Below are positions 1 to 14,506 of a stretch of DNA of 64,000 bases, piece by piece. The stretch is from Deinococcus sp. Leaf326. Lineage in GTDB: Bacteria; Deinococcota; Deinococci; Deinococcales; Deinococcaceae. Where the stretch lies: NCBI RefSeq assembly GCF_001424185.1, contig NZ_LMOM01000098.1, forward strand, positions 61,048 through 125,047, in the 5' to 3' direction. Under the pieces are notes generated by a model. That model was not told where the DNA came from and did not search any database. It saw only the letters and a program-made list of their open reading frames with translations. The number at the start of each line of letters is the position of its first letter. Positions within the stretch are counted from its first letter, which is position 1. A program made the position numbers and the translations under genes.

Positions 1-1390
1 CCTGGACATCGGCGTCCTTGAGCGAGTCGGCGCCCACGATGATGCCGATGGGGTCAATGCGCGAGGAGTCGTCGGTGTCGGGCAGGGTCACTTCGGTGCG
101 GTAGATCACCGTGCTGCCGGCCGGGACCGTGACCGTGGGGTAGGTCGCGCCCGCGCCCACCGGAATCGGCGAGCCGGTCGTCGGCCCCAGGAAGCGGACC
201 TGGATGCCGCCGGGCAGCGTGAACACGCCCGTCGTGGCATTGAAGGTGGTGCCGGCCAGCAGCAGGCCGTCCGGGCCGACGGGGAACAGCTGCACAGTGT
301 CGCCGGCGGTCGTGCTGTTGTTCTTCAGGTCGTTGGTGAAGATGATGACGTCCGGGGTGCCGACCTTGTCGTTGGTCTGGCCAGCCGGGTTGGCGGGCGT
401 GTTGTTGTCGTTGTCGGCCTTGGGGTAGGCGACCTGACGGTTGCCCTGCGCGTCCACGACAATGGGCGTGCCGCCCGAGGTGGGGTCACCTGGGTTGCTG
501 GGGGTCGAGGGGTAGGCGGTCGTGACTGGGTTGGTGGGGTCGGTGCGGTTGGGGGTCCCGGCCGTCACGGTCGGCACGTTGGCGTTGCCCAGGGCAGGCG
601 GCGTGGCGGCCGAGGTGCCGTCGGGGCCCACGGGATTGGTCGGGTTGGCGACGTTGGGGCTGCCCTGCAGGTTCGGCTGGAAGGTGGTGACCTTGACGAA
701 CTGCAGGTCGGCGCCCTGCGCCGGAGTGTTCACGACCGCGCCGGCACTGACCGTCTGGTTTTCGTACAGGGTGCCGCCAGTCGGCACGCCGTTCTGGTTC
801 ACGCCCGTGCCGGTTCCCGTGACCGAGGCCTCGGGCGAAGCGCCGTAGGTGGCGTTGGCCGGAGCGTTGGCCGGCACCGTGAGCTGCTGGCTGAACTTGA
901 CGGTGCCGCCGGCGCCGGCAGGCAGCGCGATGGTGTAGCTGCCGTCGGGATTCGGGGTCAGGACCTGTCCGCTCGCGTTGAGGTACTTCACGTCGAGGCC
1001 CGTGGCGCTGCCCGTCGTGTTGGGGCGCAGAGTCACGGTGAGGGGGGTGTTGCCGGTGTTGACGATGTCGTAGTCCGTGGTCACGACCTGACCGGGAACC
1101 GCGCCCGTGATGACCTTGGGGGTGTTGGCCAGCGTGTTGCCGTCGACCGTGCCGTCGTCGTAGACCACGTCGAAGCTGGGCAGGGCCAGCACGGTCGTAG
1201 TGACGGTGTTGGAGTCCGAGGTCAGGGTGGCACCAGCGTTGGCGGGATCGGTGAACGAGGCGCTCGCCTGGTTGGTGATGGAGGCGCCGGCGGCCGTGTT
1301 GGTGGTGTTGGGGGACACGTTGGGGGCTGCCGCTGCCACGCCTGCCGCTAGGGCCACCATCAGGGAGATAAACTTCGCGTTTCCTTTCAT
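1..1390 (-). CDS. Large secreted repeat-type surface protein, 5' part (3' end outside window)
   Basis: The frame is open from an ATG at 1390 to the window edge (463 codons). A strong Shine-Dalgarno (AGGAGG) lies 4-5 nt before the ATG. The N-terminus is a short signal peptide ([21 protein letters not shown]) followed by a mature part rich in Thr, Asn, Gly, Ala and Pro. It contains patches such as '[14 protein letters not shown]', which resemble DUF11/CARDB-type beta-sandwich repeats of secreted Deinococcus proteins. A low-complexity stretch with repeated '[10 protein letters not shown]'/'PTNPVT' motifs separates the sandwich-like parts. I infer an exported, probably cell-envelope-associated protein. 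No catalytic motif is visible and no partner gene is close. Confidence 0.75.
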   Translation of the reverse strand, partial: MKGNAKFISLMVALAAGVAAAAPNVSPNTTNTAAGASITNQASASFTDPANAGATLTSDSNTVTTTVLALPSFDVVYDDGTVDGNTLANTPKVITGAVPGQVVTTDYDIVNTGNTPLTVTLRPNTTGSATGLDVKYLNASGQVLTPNPDGSYTIALPAGAGGTVKFSQQLTVPANAPANATYGASPEASVTGTGTGVNQNGVPTGGTLYENQTVSAGAVVNTPAQGADLQFVKVTTFQPNLQGSPNVANPTNPVGPDGTSAATPPALGNANVPTVTAGTPNRTDPTNPVTTAYPSTPSNPGDPTSGGTPIVVDAQGNRQVAYPKADNDNNTPANPAGQTNDKVGTPDVIIFTNDLKNNSTTAGDTVQLFPVGPDGLLLAGTTFNATTGVFTLPGGIQVRFLGPTTGSPIPVGAGATYPTVTVPAGSTVIYRTEVTLPDTDDSSRIDPIGIIVGADSLKDADVQ

Positions 1391-2063
1391 ACTTCCTCCT
1401 TGCTCATGACCCCTGCGGGCCGGGCAACTTCTTTCCTACCTAACCGCAACACACTGAACAGAACCCTGACTCAGCCAAACACCCCCGTAGGGGAACTTCA
1501 CCGGCCGGACTCGGCGCGCACCCCGGCCCAGGCCGGGCCGTACACGGTGCATGAAGAACAGCACGGCTCCAGAACGTCCTGCCAGGCGGGAAAACCGGAA
1601 CTCCGTCTCCAGGCTGGCGCTGCACTGAACTTCTGGGGAGAGACCTGGGGAGGGGGCGGACATGTTCCGCCGGAGACCTGTCCTGCGAAACTTAAGGAAG
1701 ACTAATATTGAGGCTCTTACGCCATACTTACTGGGAAGTAGGCAGAGTTGCCATCTGCAATTAACCGTTTGGGGAGGTTCCCGGCGGGGTCCGGAAGGGC
1801 GTCCTGGACACGGAAACGGGCTACCCGCCGGCAAGCGGATACGCCGCGTCATGAGCGGGCAGAGGAGCTCAACCCCCCCCAGGGGGAATAAGCCTGCTCC
1901 CTCTGACCCTCCGGTCGGCGCGGCTCCACGCCTTCAGGCTACCGGCCCCTGCCGGCACACGTCACCAAGAAGCCCGACAGCCCCGCACTGGGCGCGGTTT
2001 ATCTGTCCGTTCCTTACAAATGCCGCCCGCGCGAGACGCCATGCTGGGGGCCGGAGGCAAGAC
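1391..2063. other. Intergenic region between divergent genes
   Basis: These 673 bases separate the surface-protein start from the VWA gene. They contain open frames by chance but no recognisable protein. A small hairpin (GGCGGA/CCGCC) lies near 1656-1672 and AT-richer patches near 1690-1770 may hold promoters. No convincing RNA gene is seen. Confidence 0.4.
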
Positions 2064-3275
<1,212 letters not shown>

Positions 3276-3288
3276 GCACCGAAACTCT

Positions 3289-3320
3289 AGCGGAGCGGTC
3301 CTATTCGGGGCCGCTCCGCT
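3289..3320 (+). terminator. Hairpin terminator after the VWA gene
   Basis: A perfect 10-bp inverted repeat (AGCGGAGCGG / CCGCTCCGCT) with a 12-nt loop lies 14 nt after the VWA stop and before the convergent mscL end. The T tract is poor, so it may serve both strands. Confidence 0.6.
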
Positions 3321-3335
3321 GCGTTGCTGTGGGCC

Positions 3336-3734
<399 letters not shown>

Positions 3735-3805
3735 GGGTCAATCTTTACAGTTCACCCTGCCAAATACAATTTCAGCGCCCGCAGGGGGGTGTTAGCCTCT
3801 GGCAA

Positions 3806-4606
3806 ATGAAACTGGGCGACTACCGGGCAAAACGGAACAAGCGGACGCGGCTGGCAGACTGGGACACCCGGGACGACGGCGGGTTGAGCAAGGAAGAGGC
3901 CCAGCCGCTGCTCGCCGAGCTCCAGGAGGAACTGGCCACCTGGCAGGAACGGCTGTACGCCGAGGGCAACCAGTCGCTGCTCGTGGTCCTCCAGGCCCGC
4001 GACGCCGGGGGCAAGGACGGCACGGTGAAAAAGGTCATCGGGGCGTTCAATCCGAACGGGGTGCGGGTCTCGAACTTCAAGGTTCCCACCCCCGAGGAAA
4101 AGGCGCACGACTTTCTGTGGCGCGTGCATGCCCAGGTGCCGCGCGCCGGCATGATCGGCGTGTTCAACCGCAGCCACTATGAGGACGTGCTCGTGCCCCT
4201 GGTCCACGGCGAGATGGACGAGGAGGGGGCTGAGGAACGTCTGAAGGACATTCGGCACTTCGAGTCGCTGCTGGGACGCAGCGGCACCCGAACTGTGAAG
4301 TTCTACCTCCATATCAGTGCAGACGAGCAGAAAGAACGCCTCCAGGCGCGGCTCGACGACCCCAACAAGCACTGGAAGTTCAACCCCGGCGACCTCGCCG
4401 AGCGGGCGCTGTGGGACCGCTACACGGACGCCTACGAGATGTGCCTGGGCACGAGCACCGACGACGCGCCCTGGTATGTGGTGCCTGCCGACCGCAAGTG
4501 GTACCGCGACCTGCTCATCAGCCGCGTGCTGCTGCACACCCTCAAGGACATGGACCCGCAGTACCCGGACGTGGAGTTCGACCCCGCAGCCATCGTCATT
4601 GAGTAG
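3806..4606 (+). CDS. Polyphosphate kinase 2 (PPK2) family nucleotide phosphotransferase
   Basis: A 266-residue P-loop kinase that transfers phosphate between polyphosphate and nucleotides. Visible features are Walker A (DAGGKDGT, about residues 67-74), Walker B-type 'VFNRSHYED', the lid with 'RLDDPNKHWKFNPGD', and the C-terminal 'ADRKWYRDL'. Length and motifs fit the single-domain PPK2 proteins. The 'KHWK' lid resembles the class III enzymes described from Deinococcus, but subclass is an inference. A TAGCCT hexamer ends 7 nt before the ATG and there is no Shine-Dalgarno, so a leaderless mRNA is likely. Confidence 0.9.
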   Translation: MKLGDYRAKRNKRTRLADWDTRDDGGLSKEEAQPLLAELQEELATWQERLYAEGNQSLLVVLQARDAGGKDGTVKKVIGAFNPNGVRVSNFKVPTPEEKAHDFLWRVHAQVPRAGMIGVFNRSHYEDVLVPLVHGEMDEEGAEERLKDIRHFESLLGRSGTRTVKFYLHISADEQKERLQARLDDPNKHWKFNPGDLAERALWDRYTDAYEMCLGTSTDDAPWYVVPADRKWYRDLLISRVLLHTLKDMDPQYPDVEFDPAAIVIE

Positions 4607-4675
4607 TCGGGTGCCCACCGGCGACAGGAAAGGGCGGGGGCGGCGCCGCCTCTCCCCCGCCCCGCACCTACAGGT

Positions 4676-5770
<1,095 letters not shown>

Positions 5771-5896
5771 GCGCGTATCTCCTTCGCCGTCCGGCAGTTC
5801 GGGTTCATGGACGGGACTGCGCTCAGTCTACGGCGCCTTGTTGAGAGTCATTCCCGACTGGGACCGGGTGTAACTTCACCCCGCGTCATGCCGGGG

Positions 5897-6796
5897 TCAG
5901 GAGGCGGGCACGAGACGCAGCAGCGTGATCTCGGGCTCGCAGAGGTTGCGCAGCGGCAGACCGCTCAGGCCTAGGCCCCGGCTCACGTAGCCCGGCGTGC
6001 CGTGTGCTCCCGTGACCCAGCCCATCGCGTAACGCTGGCCGTAGCGGCTGGGCACCACCGGCGCTCCGACGAGCGGCAACCGCACCTGCCCTCCGTGCGT
6101 GTGGCCTGAGAGCACCAGCCCCACCCCAGGCGGCAGTTCGGGCAGCAGGTCGGGGTTGTGGCTGACGAGCAGCGTGGCGCGCGTCTCCGCCCCCGCCAGG
6201 GCCGCCGCCGCGTCAGGCTGGCCGTTCCAGTAGTCGTCCAAGCCCGACACCCACAGGTCACGGCGCACGGCGCGGCCCGCGTTGCGCAGCACCACCACGC
6301 CCGCCGCCGCAAACTCGGCTTCGAGGCGAGTCCGGCGCGCCGCCCAGTCGGACCGCCGGGGGTCAAGCGGGCGCCTCTCCTCATGCCCGAAGCTGCCGTA
6401 GTCGTGGTTGCCCCATACCGCGTAGGTGCCCAGTGGGGCGCGCAGCCGGGCCAGCTCGGCCAGCAGGTCACCGGGGGCCGCGTGCGCCCGGCGGTCGAAC
6501 TGGTCGCCGCCGAGCAGAATCAGGTCCGGGCGCAGGGCCAGCGTCGCCCCGACCCAGGCGCGTACGCTGCCCACCCCGATATACGGCCCGAAGTGCAGGT
6601 CGGTCAGGAAGGCGACCGTCAGTGGGGCACTCAGGCCAGGCAGGGCGCGCGTGTGCCGCGTGACCCCGAAGCGGTAGGCCTGCGCCGCCCCCGCGCCGCC
6701 CAGCAGGGCCAGGGCCGCGCCGCCGCCCAGCACACTACGGCTCAGGCCACGCAGGACGCGCCGCCGCGCCGGATCGTGGGAAGTCAGGAGCCTCAT
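5897..6796 (-). CDS. Tat-exported calcineurin-like metallophosphoesterase (YaeI/YkuE type)
   Basis: A 299-residue protein with an N-terminal twin-arginine signal ([11 protein letters not shown] followed by a hydrophobic stretch). It has all metallophosphoesterase blocks: 'FLTDLHFG' (D-x-H), 'LLGGDQFD' (GD), 'WGNHDYG' (GNHD), 'LLVSHNPD' and 'SGHTHGGQ' (GHxH). Such proteins act outside the cytoplasmic membrane on phosphodiesters, with unknown substrate here. I use ATG 6796, because TACGCT stands 7 nt upstream (leaderless pattern) and the Tat signal begins there; an upstream start at 6835 is less likely. Confidence 0.85.
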   Translation of the reverse strand: MRLLTSHDPARRRVLRGLSRSVLGGGAALALLGGAGAAQAYRFGVTRHTRALPGLSAPLTVAFLTDLHFGPYIGVGSVRAWVGATLALRPDLILLGGDQFDRRAHAAPGDLLAELARLRAPLGTYAVWGNHDYGSFGHEERRPLDPRRSDWAARRTRLEAEFAAAGVVVLRNAGRAVRRDLWVSGLDDYWNGQPDAAAALAGAETRATLLVSHNPDLLPELPPGVGLVLSGHTHGGQVRLPLVGAPVVPSRYGQRYAMGWVTGAHGTPGYVSRGLGLSGLPLRNLCEPEITLLRLVPAS

Positions 6797-6950
6797 CCTG
6801 CGCAGCGTAGGGGAATAGCCCCGGCCCGGCGTCATCCGGAAGGGGGAAGGCCCGGCTCCTCTGCTGTTTACTCTTCCCGGCTATCCGCGCCGCCCGGACC
6901 GGACGCTCCGTGACACACTGCCGTCAGACCCCGCCCCCTACACTGACCGC

Positions 6951-7226
6951 GTGAATCCCAACGACGCCTCCCCCTCTGCCGACCCGGACATTCTGGTCAT
7001 CGACGTCCTCGACGAGGACGCCGGCCTCGCGGACGTCGAGGACAGCCGGGGCCGCACCTATCAGGTGCCCGCCGAGTGGCTGCCCGGCGCGGCCGACGGC
7101 GCGGCCTACCGCGTCCAGGTGGGCCGGAGCGGCGTGACCTTCACCCCCGACCCGGACGGCGCGCGCGCGCTGCGCGAACGCAGCAAGCAGACGCTGCTCG
7201 ACTTCTCCGACGAGCCGGGTACATGA
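6951..7226 (+). CDS. DUF3006 family small protein
   Basis: A 91-residue acidic protein. Residues 13-65 match the DUF3006 pattern: a short beta-rich module with 'ILVIDVLDEDAGLADVED', 'YQVPAEWLP' and a final strand. Function is unknown. The GTG start is preceded at exactly 6 nt by TACACT, a leaderless promoter. Its stop overlaps the next gene's start in an ATGA junction, so the two are translationally coupled. In some bacteria DUF3006 sits beside exported hydrolases; here the partner is a phosphatase. Confidence 0.75.
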   Translation: MNPNDASPSADPDILVIDVLDEDAGLADVEDSRGRTYQVPAEWLPGAADGAAYRVQVGRSGVTFTPDPDGARALRERSKQTLLDFSDEPGT

Positions 7227-8077
7227 GCCGGCAGGTCGTGGTGCTGCCGGACCTGCACGGGCGGGCCGACCTGCTCGCGGCGGCGGTGGCGCGGTCTCCG
7301 GAGGCGCATTTTCTGTCACTGGGCGACGCCATCGACCGGGGCCGGCAGAACATGGAGACGGTCGCGGGGCTGCTGCGCCTGCGGGCCGAGGGCCGCGCCA
7401 CCCTGCTCATGGGCAACCACGAGCGCATGGCCCAGGAAGGCCCGCACTGGTACCGGGAGTATCTGGGCACGCACGACCTCGGTGCCTACCGCCGCGCGAT
7501 GGAGGGCTTTCAGAGCTGGATGCGCGCGGGCGGCGACACGGTGCGCCAGGAACTCGGCGGGCTGACGCTCGAGCAGTTTCCGGCGCTGCTGAGCGAGTAC
7601 CTCGCCGACCTCAAGCGGGTGGTGTACGTGACCGGCGACGGCCAGATCCATGACGAGCCGCCGCCGGCCGACGTGCCCAGCGTGCTCGTCGCGCACGCCG
7701 CGCCGCCGGTCGTGCACGAGCAGCACCGCAACCCGCTGTCGGCGGCGCTGTGGCTGCGGCCCTTCGAGGGCCCCTTTCCCCTGCCCCCCGGCGTGGTCTA
7801 CAGCCTGCACGGCCACACGCCCGTGCGGACCCCCACCCGACTGAACCGCCACCTGTATGTGGACCTGGGAGCCTACGAGACCGGGCGCTACGCCCTCGTC
7901 GAGATCGGCAACCCGCGCAACCTGCCCGAGATCACCGTACTGTGCGGGCGCGGCAGCCCCGAGCTCGCGCAGCGCTACCCCCGGTTCGGCGAGCCGGTGC
8001 CGGTCCATCCGGTCGAACTGGTGCCCTCGGCGGCCACTGCCCAGGCCCCGGCCGCGCCCAAACTCGGGCGGCCGTAG
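7223..8077 (+). CDS. Serine/threonine phosphatase-like metallophosphoesterase
   Basis: A 284-residue cytoplasmic calcineurin-like phosphoesterase. Motifs in order are 'PDLHGRADLL' (D-x-H-G), 'SLGDAIDRG' (GDxxDRG), 'LLMGNHERM' (GNHE), 'VAHAAPP' and 'SLHGHTPV' (GHTP). GDxxDRG with GNHE is typical of PPP-type protein or bis-nucleoside tetraphosphate phosphatases, so it may dephosphorylate proteins or Ap4A. The ATG overlaps the DUF3006 stop (ATGA). The C-terminal 25 residues are Pro/Ala-rich and probably disordered. Confidence 0.85.
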   Translation: MSRQVVVLPDLHGRADLLAAAVARSPEAHFLSLGDAIDRGRQNMETVAGLLRLRAEGRATLLMGNHERMAQEGPHWYREYLGTHDLGAYRRAMEGFQSWMRAGGDTVRQELGGLTLEQFPALLSEYLADLKRVVYVTGDGQIHDEPPPADVPSVLVAHAAPPVVHEQHRNPLSAALWLRPFEGPFPLPPGVVYSLHGHTPVRTPTRLNRHLYVDLGAYETGRYALVEIGNPRNLPEITVLCGRGSPELAQRYPRFGEPVPVHPVELVPSAATAQAPAAPKLGRP

Positions 8078-8210
8078 GGGCCCGGACCCGGGCTGAACCC
8101 CTCCTTTGGGTGGACGCGCGGCGGGCGGCATGTTCCTAGGCTCGGGGGGACGGGAAAAAAGATGAGACCCTTCCATCTTTCTTCTCTATCTGACCTTTAG
8201 GATGTGCCCT

Positions 8211-10091
8211 GTGACCGATCCGACCCCCCACGCTGCCCTGGCCCCGGACGCCCGCCCGGACCCGCTGCGGCTTATTCCCCCGCCCAGCCGCCACCCGCTG
8301 ACCTCCGTGCTGCTGGGCCTGATGTTCCTGTCGCTGATTCCGGCACTGATCCTGGCGTTTCAGCGGGTGGGCTACGAGCAGGCCCAGAAGTCGGCGGCGC
8401 TCGTCATGGACTATCCGGCGCTGGTGGCGCAGGCCAAGCGCTACGGCCAGGAGCCGCAGGCGCTGCTCGACCGTTACAAGGCGCTGGGCGTCAACGGCGT
8501 GGCCCTCTACGAGGACGTGATCGGCAGCCTGGAGCAGCGCGGCCAGATCTATATCCGCGCCGGGTCGGACCTCGCGGCCGAGAATCCAGGCCTGAACCTG
8601 AAGCCCGGCAGCGTCTACATGCGCTCGCTGGTGCCGGGCGTGGCCGAGGCCCTGCCCCCCCAGTACACCATCCCGACCCGCACGGTGAGCATCCGGGGCC
8701 AGGAGTGGATCGAGTGGCCCACCGACCCGCGCTTCCTGCCCGCCGGGCCGGACCAGGCGTTGCTCGCCCGCCTGAAGAGCCAGAACCTGACGCTGGTCTA
8801 CCGCCCCTATGCCGACGACGCCGTGAAGAACGTGGGCGCCAACTGGCCCGACGTTCCCTTCATCGCCTTTACCGGCGACGAGGTGATCGGCGCGCGCACG
8901 CCCGAACTGCTCGCGCAGGTCAGCGCGCGCATGGGGAACCGCACGCCCGCCATCATCGAGTCGAATGTGCAGCGCGGCCTGGACGACCTCGTGGCCGCGC
9001 ACGGCGGCGCGCGCATGTTCGCCCTGAACCCGTCGTGGCAAAACCGCCTCGCGCCGCTGGACGTGGCGAGCAAGTACAATCTCGCCGCCCGCGAGCGCGG
9101 CATGCGCCTGATGTACCTGCGCCCCTACCCGACCATCAACGAGACCGAGGACATGCTGCGGCGCACCACCGAACTGCTGCGCGCCTCGGGCGTGCGCGTG
9201 ACCCAGCCGCAGATTACCTATTTCGAGCCGAGTGCGCTGCTGCGCGCCCTGAGCATCGTGGGGCCGCTGGCCGCGCTGCTGCTGTTGGGCCTGAGCTTCC
9301 CGCTGCGCTGCCTGGGGCTGCTCGCCGCCGGCCTGAGCCTGCTGCTGGCACTGGGCATGAACGGCTTCAACCCGTTCGCCGGGGCGGCGCTCGTCGCGGC
9401 CGTGACCTTCCCGGCACTGGGAATGGTGCTGCGGCGCTCGCGGGTCAGCGACTGGTTCGTGGCGACCGGCCTGAGCCTGGTGGGCGTGCTGTTCGTCTCG
9501 GCCCTGGGGGCCACGCACGACAGCACCCTGGGCCTGGACCCCTTCCGGGGCGTGGGCCTGACGCTGGTGCTGCCGCTGGCCCTGGTCGCCGCGAGCTTCC
9601 TGCCGCGCCAGGACCTGCGCAAGACGGCGCACGACCTCTACAGCACGCCCATCCGTCTGGGTGACATCGCGGTGATGGGCCTGGGGCTGGCCGTGTTCGC
9701 GCTGGTGTTCCTGCGCCGGGGCAACACGACGAGCGGCGCGAGTGTGAGCAGCACCGAGGCCGACCTGCGCCAGAGCCTGCAGGACAGCATCATCCGCCCA
9801 CGCTTCAAGGAGATGGCGGCGCATCCGCTGGGCCTCATCGGCCTGAGCGGCACGCTGCCGGGCTACTTCAGCGCGCTGCTCGTGCTGGGCGGCGTGGTCG
9901 GGCAGGCCAGCATCCTGAACACCTTCTCGCACTTCCATACGCCGCTGCTCATCAGCGCGGCGCGGGCCTTCATCGGGCTGGGCGTGGGCCTCATCGCCGG
10001 TCTGGTGGGCATTCAGGTCATCAAGCTGGCGCTGCGGCTGTGGAACACCTACGGGCGTCCGCCCGCCCAGCCGGCCGAGGCGCGCGCGTGA
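8211..10091 (+). CDS. DUF5693 membrane protein, partner of CsaB
   Basis: A 626-residue integral membrane protein. One N-terminal membrane helix (about 25-48) is followed by a large extracytoplasmic domain (about 50-330) and a C-terminal block of eight or more hydrophobic helices (about 335-610). This order and the 'GVNGVALYEDVIGSLE', 'RPYADDAVKN' and 'YLRPYPTINET' blocks fit DUF5693, which is regularly next to csaB in Deinococcus-Thermus and Firmicutes. GTG 8211 is chosen over ATG 8202 because TAGGAT ends 7 nt before it. The stop overlaps csaB (GTGA). I infer a role in assembling or exporting the pyruvylated wall polymer that anchors the S-layer. Confidence 0.75.
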   Translation: MTDPTPHAALAPDARPDPLRLIPPPSRHPLTSVLLGLMFLSLIPALILAFQRVGYEQAQKSAALVMDYPALVAQAKRYGQEPQALLDRYKALGVNGVALYEDVIGSLEQRGQIYIRAGSDLAAENPGLNLKPGSVYMRSLVPGVAEALPPQYTIPTRTVSIRGQEWIEWPTDPRFLPAGPDQALLARLKSQNLTLVYRPYADDAVKNVGANWPDVPFIAFTGDEVIGARTPELLAQVSARMGNRTPAIIESNVQRGLDDLVAAHGGARMFALNPSWQNRLAPLDVASKYNLAARERGMRLMYLRPYPTINETEDMLRRTTELLRASGVRVTQPQITYFEPSALLRALSIVGPLAALLLLGLSFPLRCLGLLAAGLSLLLALGMNGFNPFAGAALVAAVTFPALGMVLRRSRVSDWFVATGLSLVGVLFVSALGATHDSTLGLDPFRGVGLTLVLPLALVAASFLPRQDLRKTAHDLYSTPIRLGDIAVMGLGLAVFALVFLRRGNTTSGASVSSTEADLRQSLQDSIIRPRFKEMAAHPLGLIGLSGTLPGYFSALLVLGGVVGQASILNTFSHFHTPLLISAARAFIGLGVGLIAGLVGIQVIKLALRLWNTYGRPPAQPAEARA

Positions 10092-11059
10092 GCCGTGTGG
10101 CCGTCAGCGGCTACTACGGCTTCGGCAACACCGGCGACGAAGCCATCGCCCTGGCGATCAGCCGCGAGCTGCGCGCCCAGGGCCACACGCCGCTGCTGCT
10201 GTCGAACACCCCCACCGAGACGGCCACGCTCTACGGCTGTGAGAGCGCAGCGCGCATGAAACCGGCTGCGCTGCTGGGCGCGCTGCTGCGCTCGCGGGTG
10301 CTGCTTTCGGGTGGCGGGGGGCTGCTTCAGGACAAGACGAGTGCCCGCAGCATGGCCTACTACCTGGGCGTCATCTCGCTGGCGCGGCGGCTGGGAAAAC
10401 AGGTGGTCATCTTCAACCAGAGCATCGGGCCGCTGAGCGAGGAGGGCGGGTCGAAGGTGGCCCGCGCCCTGCGGGGCCTGCGCGTCGTGGTGCGCGACCG
10501 GGGCAGCCTCGACACGCTGGAACGGCTGGGCATCACGGCCGAGCTGGGAGGCGACCCCGCGCTGCTGCTCGCACCCACGCCGGGCCTGACCCGTGACGAC
10601 AACACGGTGGTCGTGGCCCCGCGCGGCGACGTGCAGGAGGCCCTGCCCGCCCTAAAAGAAGCGATCGCGGCGCTGCGCGCGGGCGGCCGGCGTGTGGTGG
10701 CCCTGAGCTTCATGCCCTCGCACGACGACGAGGCCGCGCGTGACCTGGGTGCCGACGAGGTGGTTAGCACCCGCGATCCGCAACTGGCACTGGACACCAT
10801 CGCCCAGAGCGGGTTCGTGATCGGGGTACGGCTGCACGCCGTCATCCTGGCCGCCGCCGCCGGGGTGCCGTTCGCGGGCGTCGCCTACGATCCCAAGGTC
10901 GAGGGATTCTGCCGCGACGCGGGCTCCCCGACCCACAGCATCACGCCCGACGCCGGGGCCCTGAGCACCCAGGCTCTCGCCCGCAAAGCCCCCGACTGGG
11001 AGGCCGTGACCGCCATGAAGGAGCGGGCGCGGCAAAGTTTCGTGGGACTGGGGAAGTAG
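10088..11059 (+). CDS. csaB: Polysaccharide pyruvyl transferase CsaB
   Basis: A 323-residue GT-B-like transferase that adds a pyruvate ketal from PEP to a cell-wall polysaccharide; SLH-domain proteins then bind this group. Visible landmarks are N-terminal 'VSGYYGFGNTGDEA', 'LLSGGGGLLQDKTS', 'NQSIGPL' and 'VIGVRLHAVILAAAAGVPF', all typical of the family. The GTG start overlaps the DUF5693 stop by 4 nt, which indicates translational coupling. It is followed by a strong terminator shared with the convergent GNAT gene. Confidence 0.9.
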   Translation: MSRVAVSGYYGFGNTGDEAIALAISRELRAQGHTPLLLSNTPTETATLYGCESAARMKPAALLGALLRSRVLLSGGGGLLQDKTSARSMAYYLGVISLARRLGKQVVIFNQSIGPLSEEGGSKVARALRGLRVVVRDRGSLDTLERLGITAELGGDPALLLAPTPGLTRDDNTVVVAPRGDVQEALPALKEAIAALRAGGRRVVALSFMPSHDDEAARDLGADEVVSTRDPQLALDTIAQSGFVIGVRLHAVILAAAAGVPFAGVAYDPKVEGFCRDAGSPTHSITPDAGALSTQALARKAPDWEAVTAMKERARQSFVGLGK

Positions 11060-11072
11060 GCCATAGGAAGCA

Positions 11073-11107
11073 GGGAGGGGAGCCGGTCGGCCCCTCCCGC
11101 TTTTTTT
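11073..11107 (+). terminator. Intrinsic terminator after csaB
   Basis: A perfect GC stem GGGAGGGG / CCCCTCCC with a 10-nt loop, followed after two bases by seven T, 13 nt downstream of the csaB stop. Confidence 0.9.
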
Positions 11108-11116
11108 GCCGTAGGA

Positions 11117-11584
11117 CTACTGCGCGACCAGCTCCAGCGCGAAGCACAGGCTGTTGTCCATCCCCACGTAGTAGCCGTAGTTGGGAATCCGGACAAAGCC
11201 CGCCGATCCGTAGAGCCTGATGGCTTCGGGCTGGCCGTCGCCGGTCTCGAGAACCAGCCGCCGGTAGCCCGCCGCGCGGCCCCGCGCGATCAGCTCGGTC
11301 AGGACGGCGCGCCCCAGGCCCCGCCCGCGCGCCCCCGGCAAGGTGTACATGCGCTTGATCTCAGCTTCGTCGGCGCTCAGACGCTTGAGGGCGCCGCAGG
11401 CGAGGGGCTCACCGGCCTCCTCTGCCACCACGAGCACCGAGCCCTCGCCCGCCAGAACGGAGGGGTCGAAGGGCTCAGTACGCTCCTCGGTGTCGTTGTA
11501 GATGGCCCGCAACTCGCGCTGCTGGGCCGTCATGAGGGCCACGGCGCGGGGGTCGGTCGGGGACAGGAGACGAAGCTCAGGCAT
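11117..11584 (-). CDS. GNAT family N-acetyltransferase
   Basis: A 155-residue single-domain acetyltransferase. The acetyl-CoA binding motif A is 'KRMYTLPGARGRGLGRAVLTELI' (R-G-x-G-L-G core), followed by motif B 'LETGDGQPEAIRLYGSAGF'. The substrate is not predictable; close relatives are often annotated as acting on small amines or amino acids. ATG 11584 is preceded at 6 nt by TACTCT, the leaderless pattern. The gene is monocistronic between the csaB terminator and copA. Confidence 0.85.
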   Translation of the reverse strand: MPELRLLSPTDPRAVALMTAQQRELRAIYNDTEERTEPFDPSVLAGEGSVLVVAEEAGEPLACGALKRLSADEAEIKRMYTLPGARGRGLGRAVLTELIARGRAAGYRRLVLETGDGQPEAIRLYGSAGFVRIPNYGYYVGMDNSLCFALELVAQ

Positions 11585-11609
11585 GGAGCAAGAGTAAATG
11601 GCCGGCGCG

Positions 11610-14180
<2,571 letters not shown>

Positions 14181-14299
14181 GTCTTCATGCTACCCCCTGG
14201 GGGAGGATAAGACAAGTTTTCCGGAGTAAATAGGCTTGCCAGAGATATTAAGGGTCATTATCTCTTGACACCCTCCCCCCCTGGGTCTACCCTGGGACC
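14181..14299. promoter_or_regulatory. Divergent copA/copZ promoters with probable CsoR operators
   Basis: For copZ, a -35 TTGACA (14265-14270), an exact 17-bp spacer, -10 TACCCT (14288-14293) and 6 nt to the ATG. For copA on the other strand, -35 TTGTCT, a 17-bp spacer, -10 TAGCAT (14187-14192) and 6 nt to its ATG. Both spacers carry a C5-8/G-rich pseudo-palindrome (TACCCCCTGGGGGAGG at 14191-14206; ACCCTCCCCCCCTGGGT at 14270-14286). This is the form expected for CsoR family operators, placed to block RNA polymerase. Confidence 0.8.
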
Positions 14300-14506
14300 A
14301 TGACCACTGAACTGAACGTCACCGGTATGACCTGCGGACACTGCGTGAAAGCCGTCGAGAAGGCGCTGACGGCCGTGCCCGGCGTGGAGGCCGCGCAGGT
14401 GGACCTGTCGCAGGGCCGCGTGACGGTGCAGGGAGCCGCCGACCCGCAGACCCTGATCGCCGCCGTGCAGGCGGAGGGCTACAGCGCGCAGGTGGCGGGG
14501 GCGTGA
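14300..14506 (+). CDS. copZ: Copper chaperone CopZ (heavy-metal-associated domain)
   Basis: A 68-residue single HMA domain with the Cu(I)-binding motif GMTCGHC and the usual beta-alpha-beta-beta-alpha-beta length. It would carry copper to CopA in the cytoplasm. It is the first gene of the operon copZ-DUF305-csoR; the DUF305 GTG overlaps its stop by 4 nt. The transcript is probably leaderless. Confidence 0.93.
   Translation: MTTELNVTGMTCGHCVKAVEKALTAVPGVEAAQVDLSQGRVTVQGAADPQTLIAAVQAEGYSAQVAGA

Noticed and set aside
1662..2063. N-terminal extension of the VWA protein
   Set aside because: Composition is non-coding-like (Arg/Pro/Ser-rich), and ATG 2064 has a good ribosome site and starts the conserved protein.
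8136..9938. Very long open frame antisense to the DUF5693 gene
   Set aside because: Gln/Arg/His/Ala-rich translation typical of the complement of GC-rich coding DNA; the plus-strand protein has clear membrane helices and family blocks.
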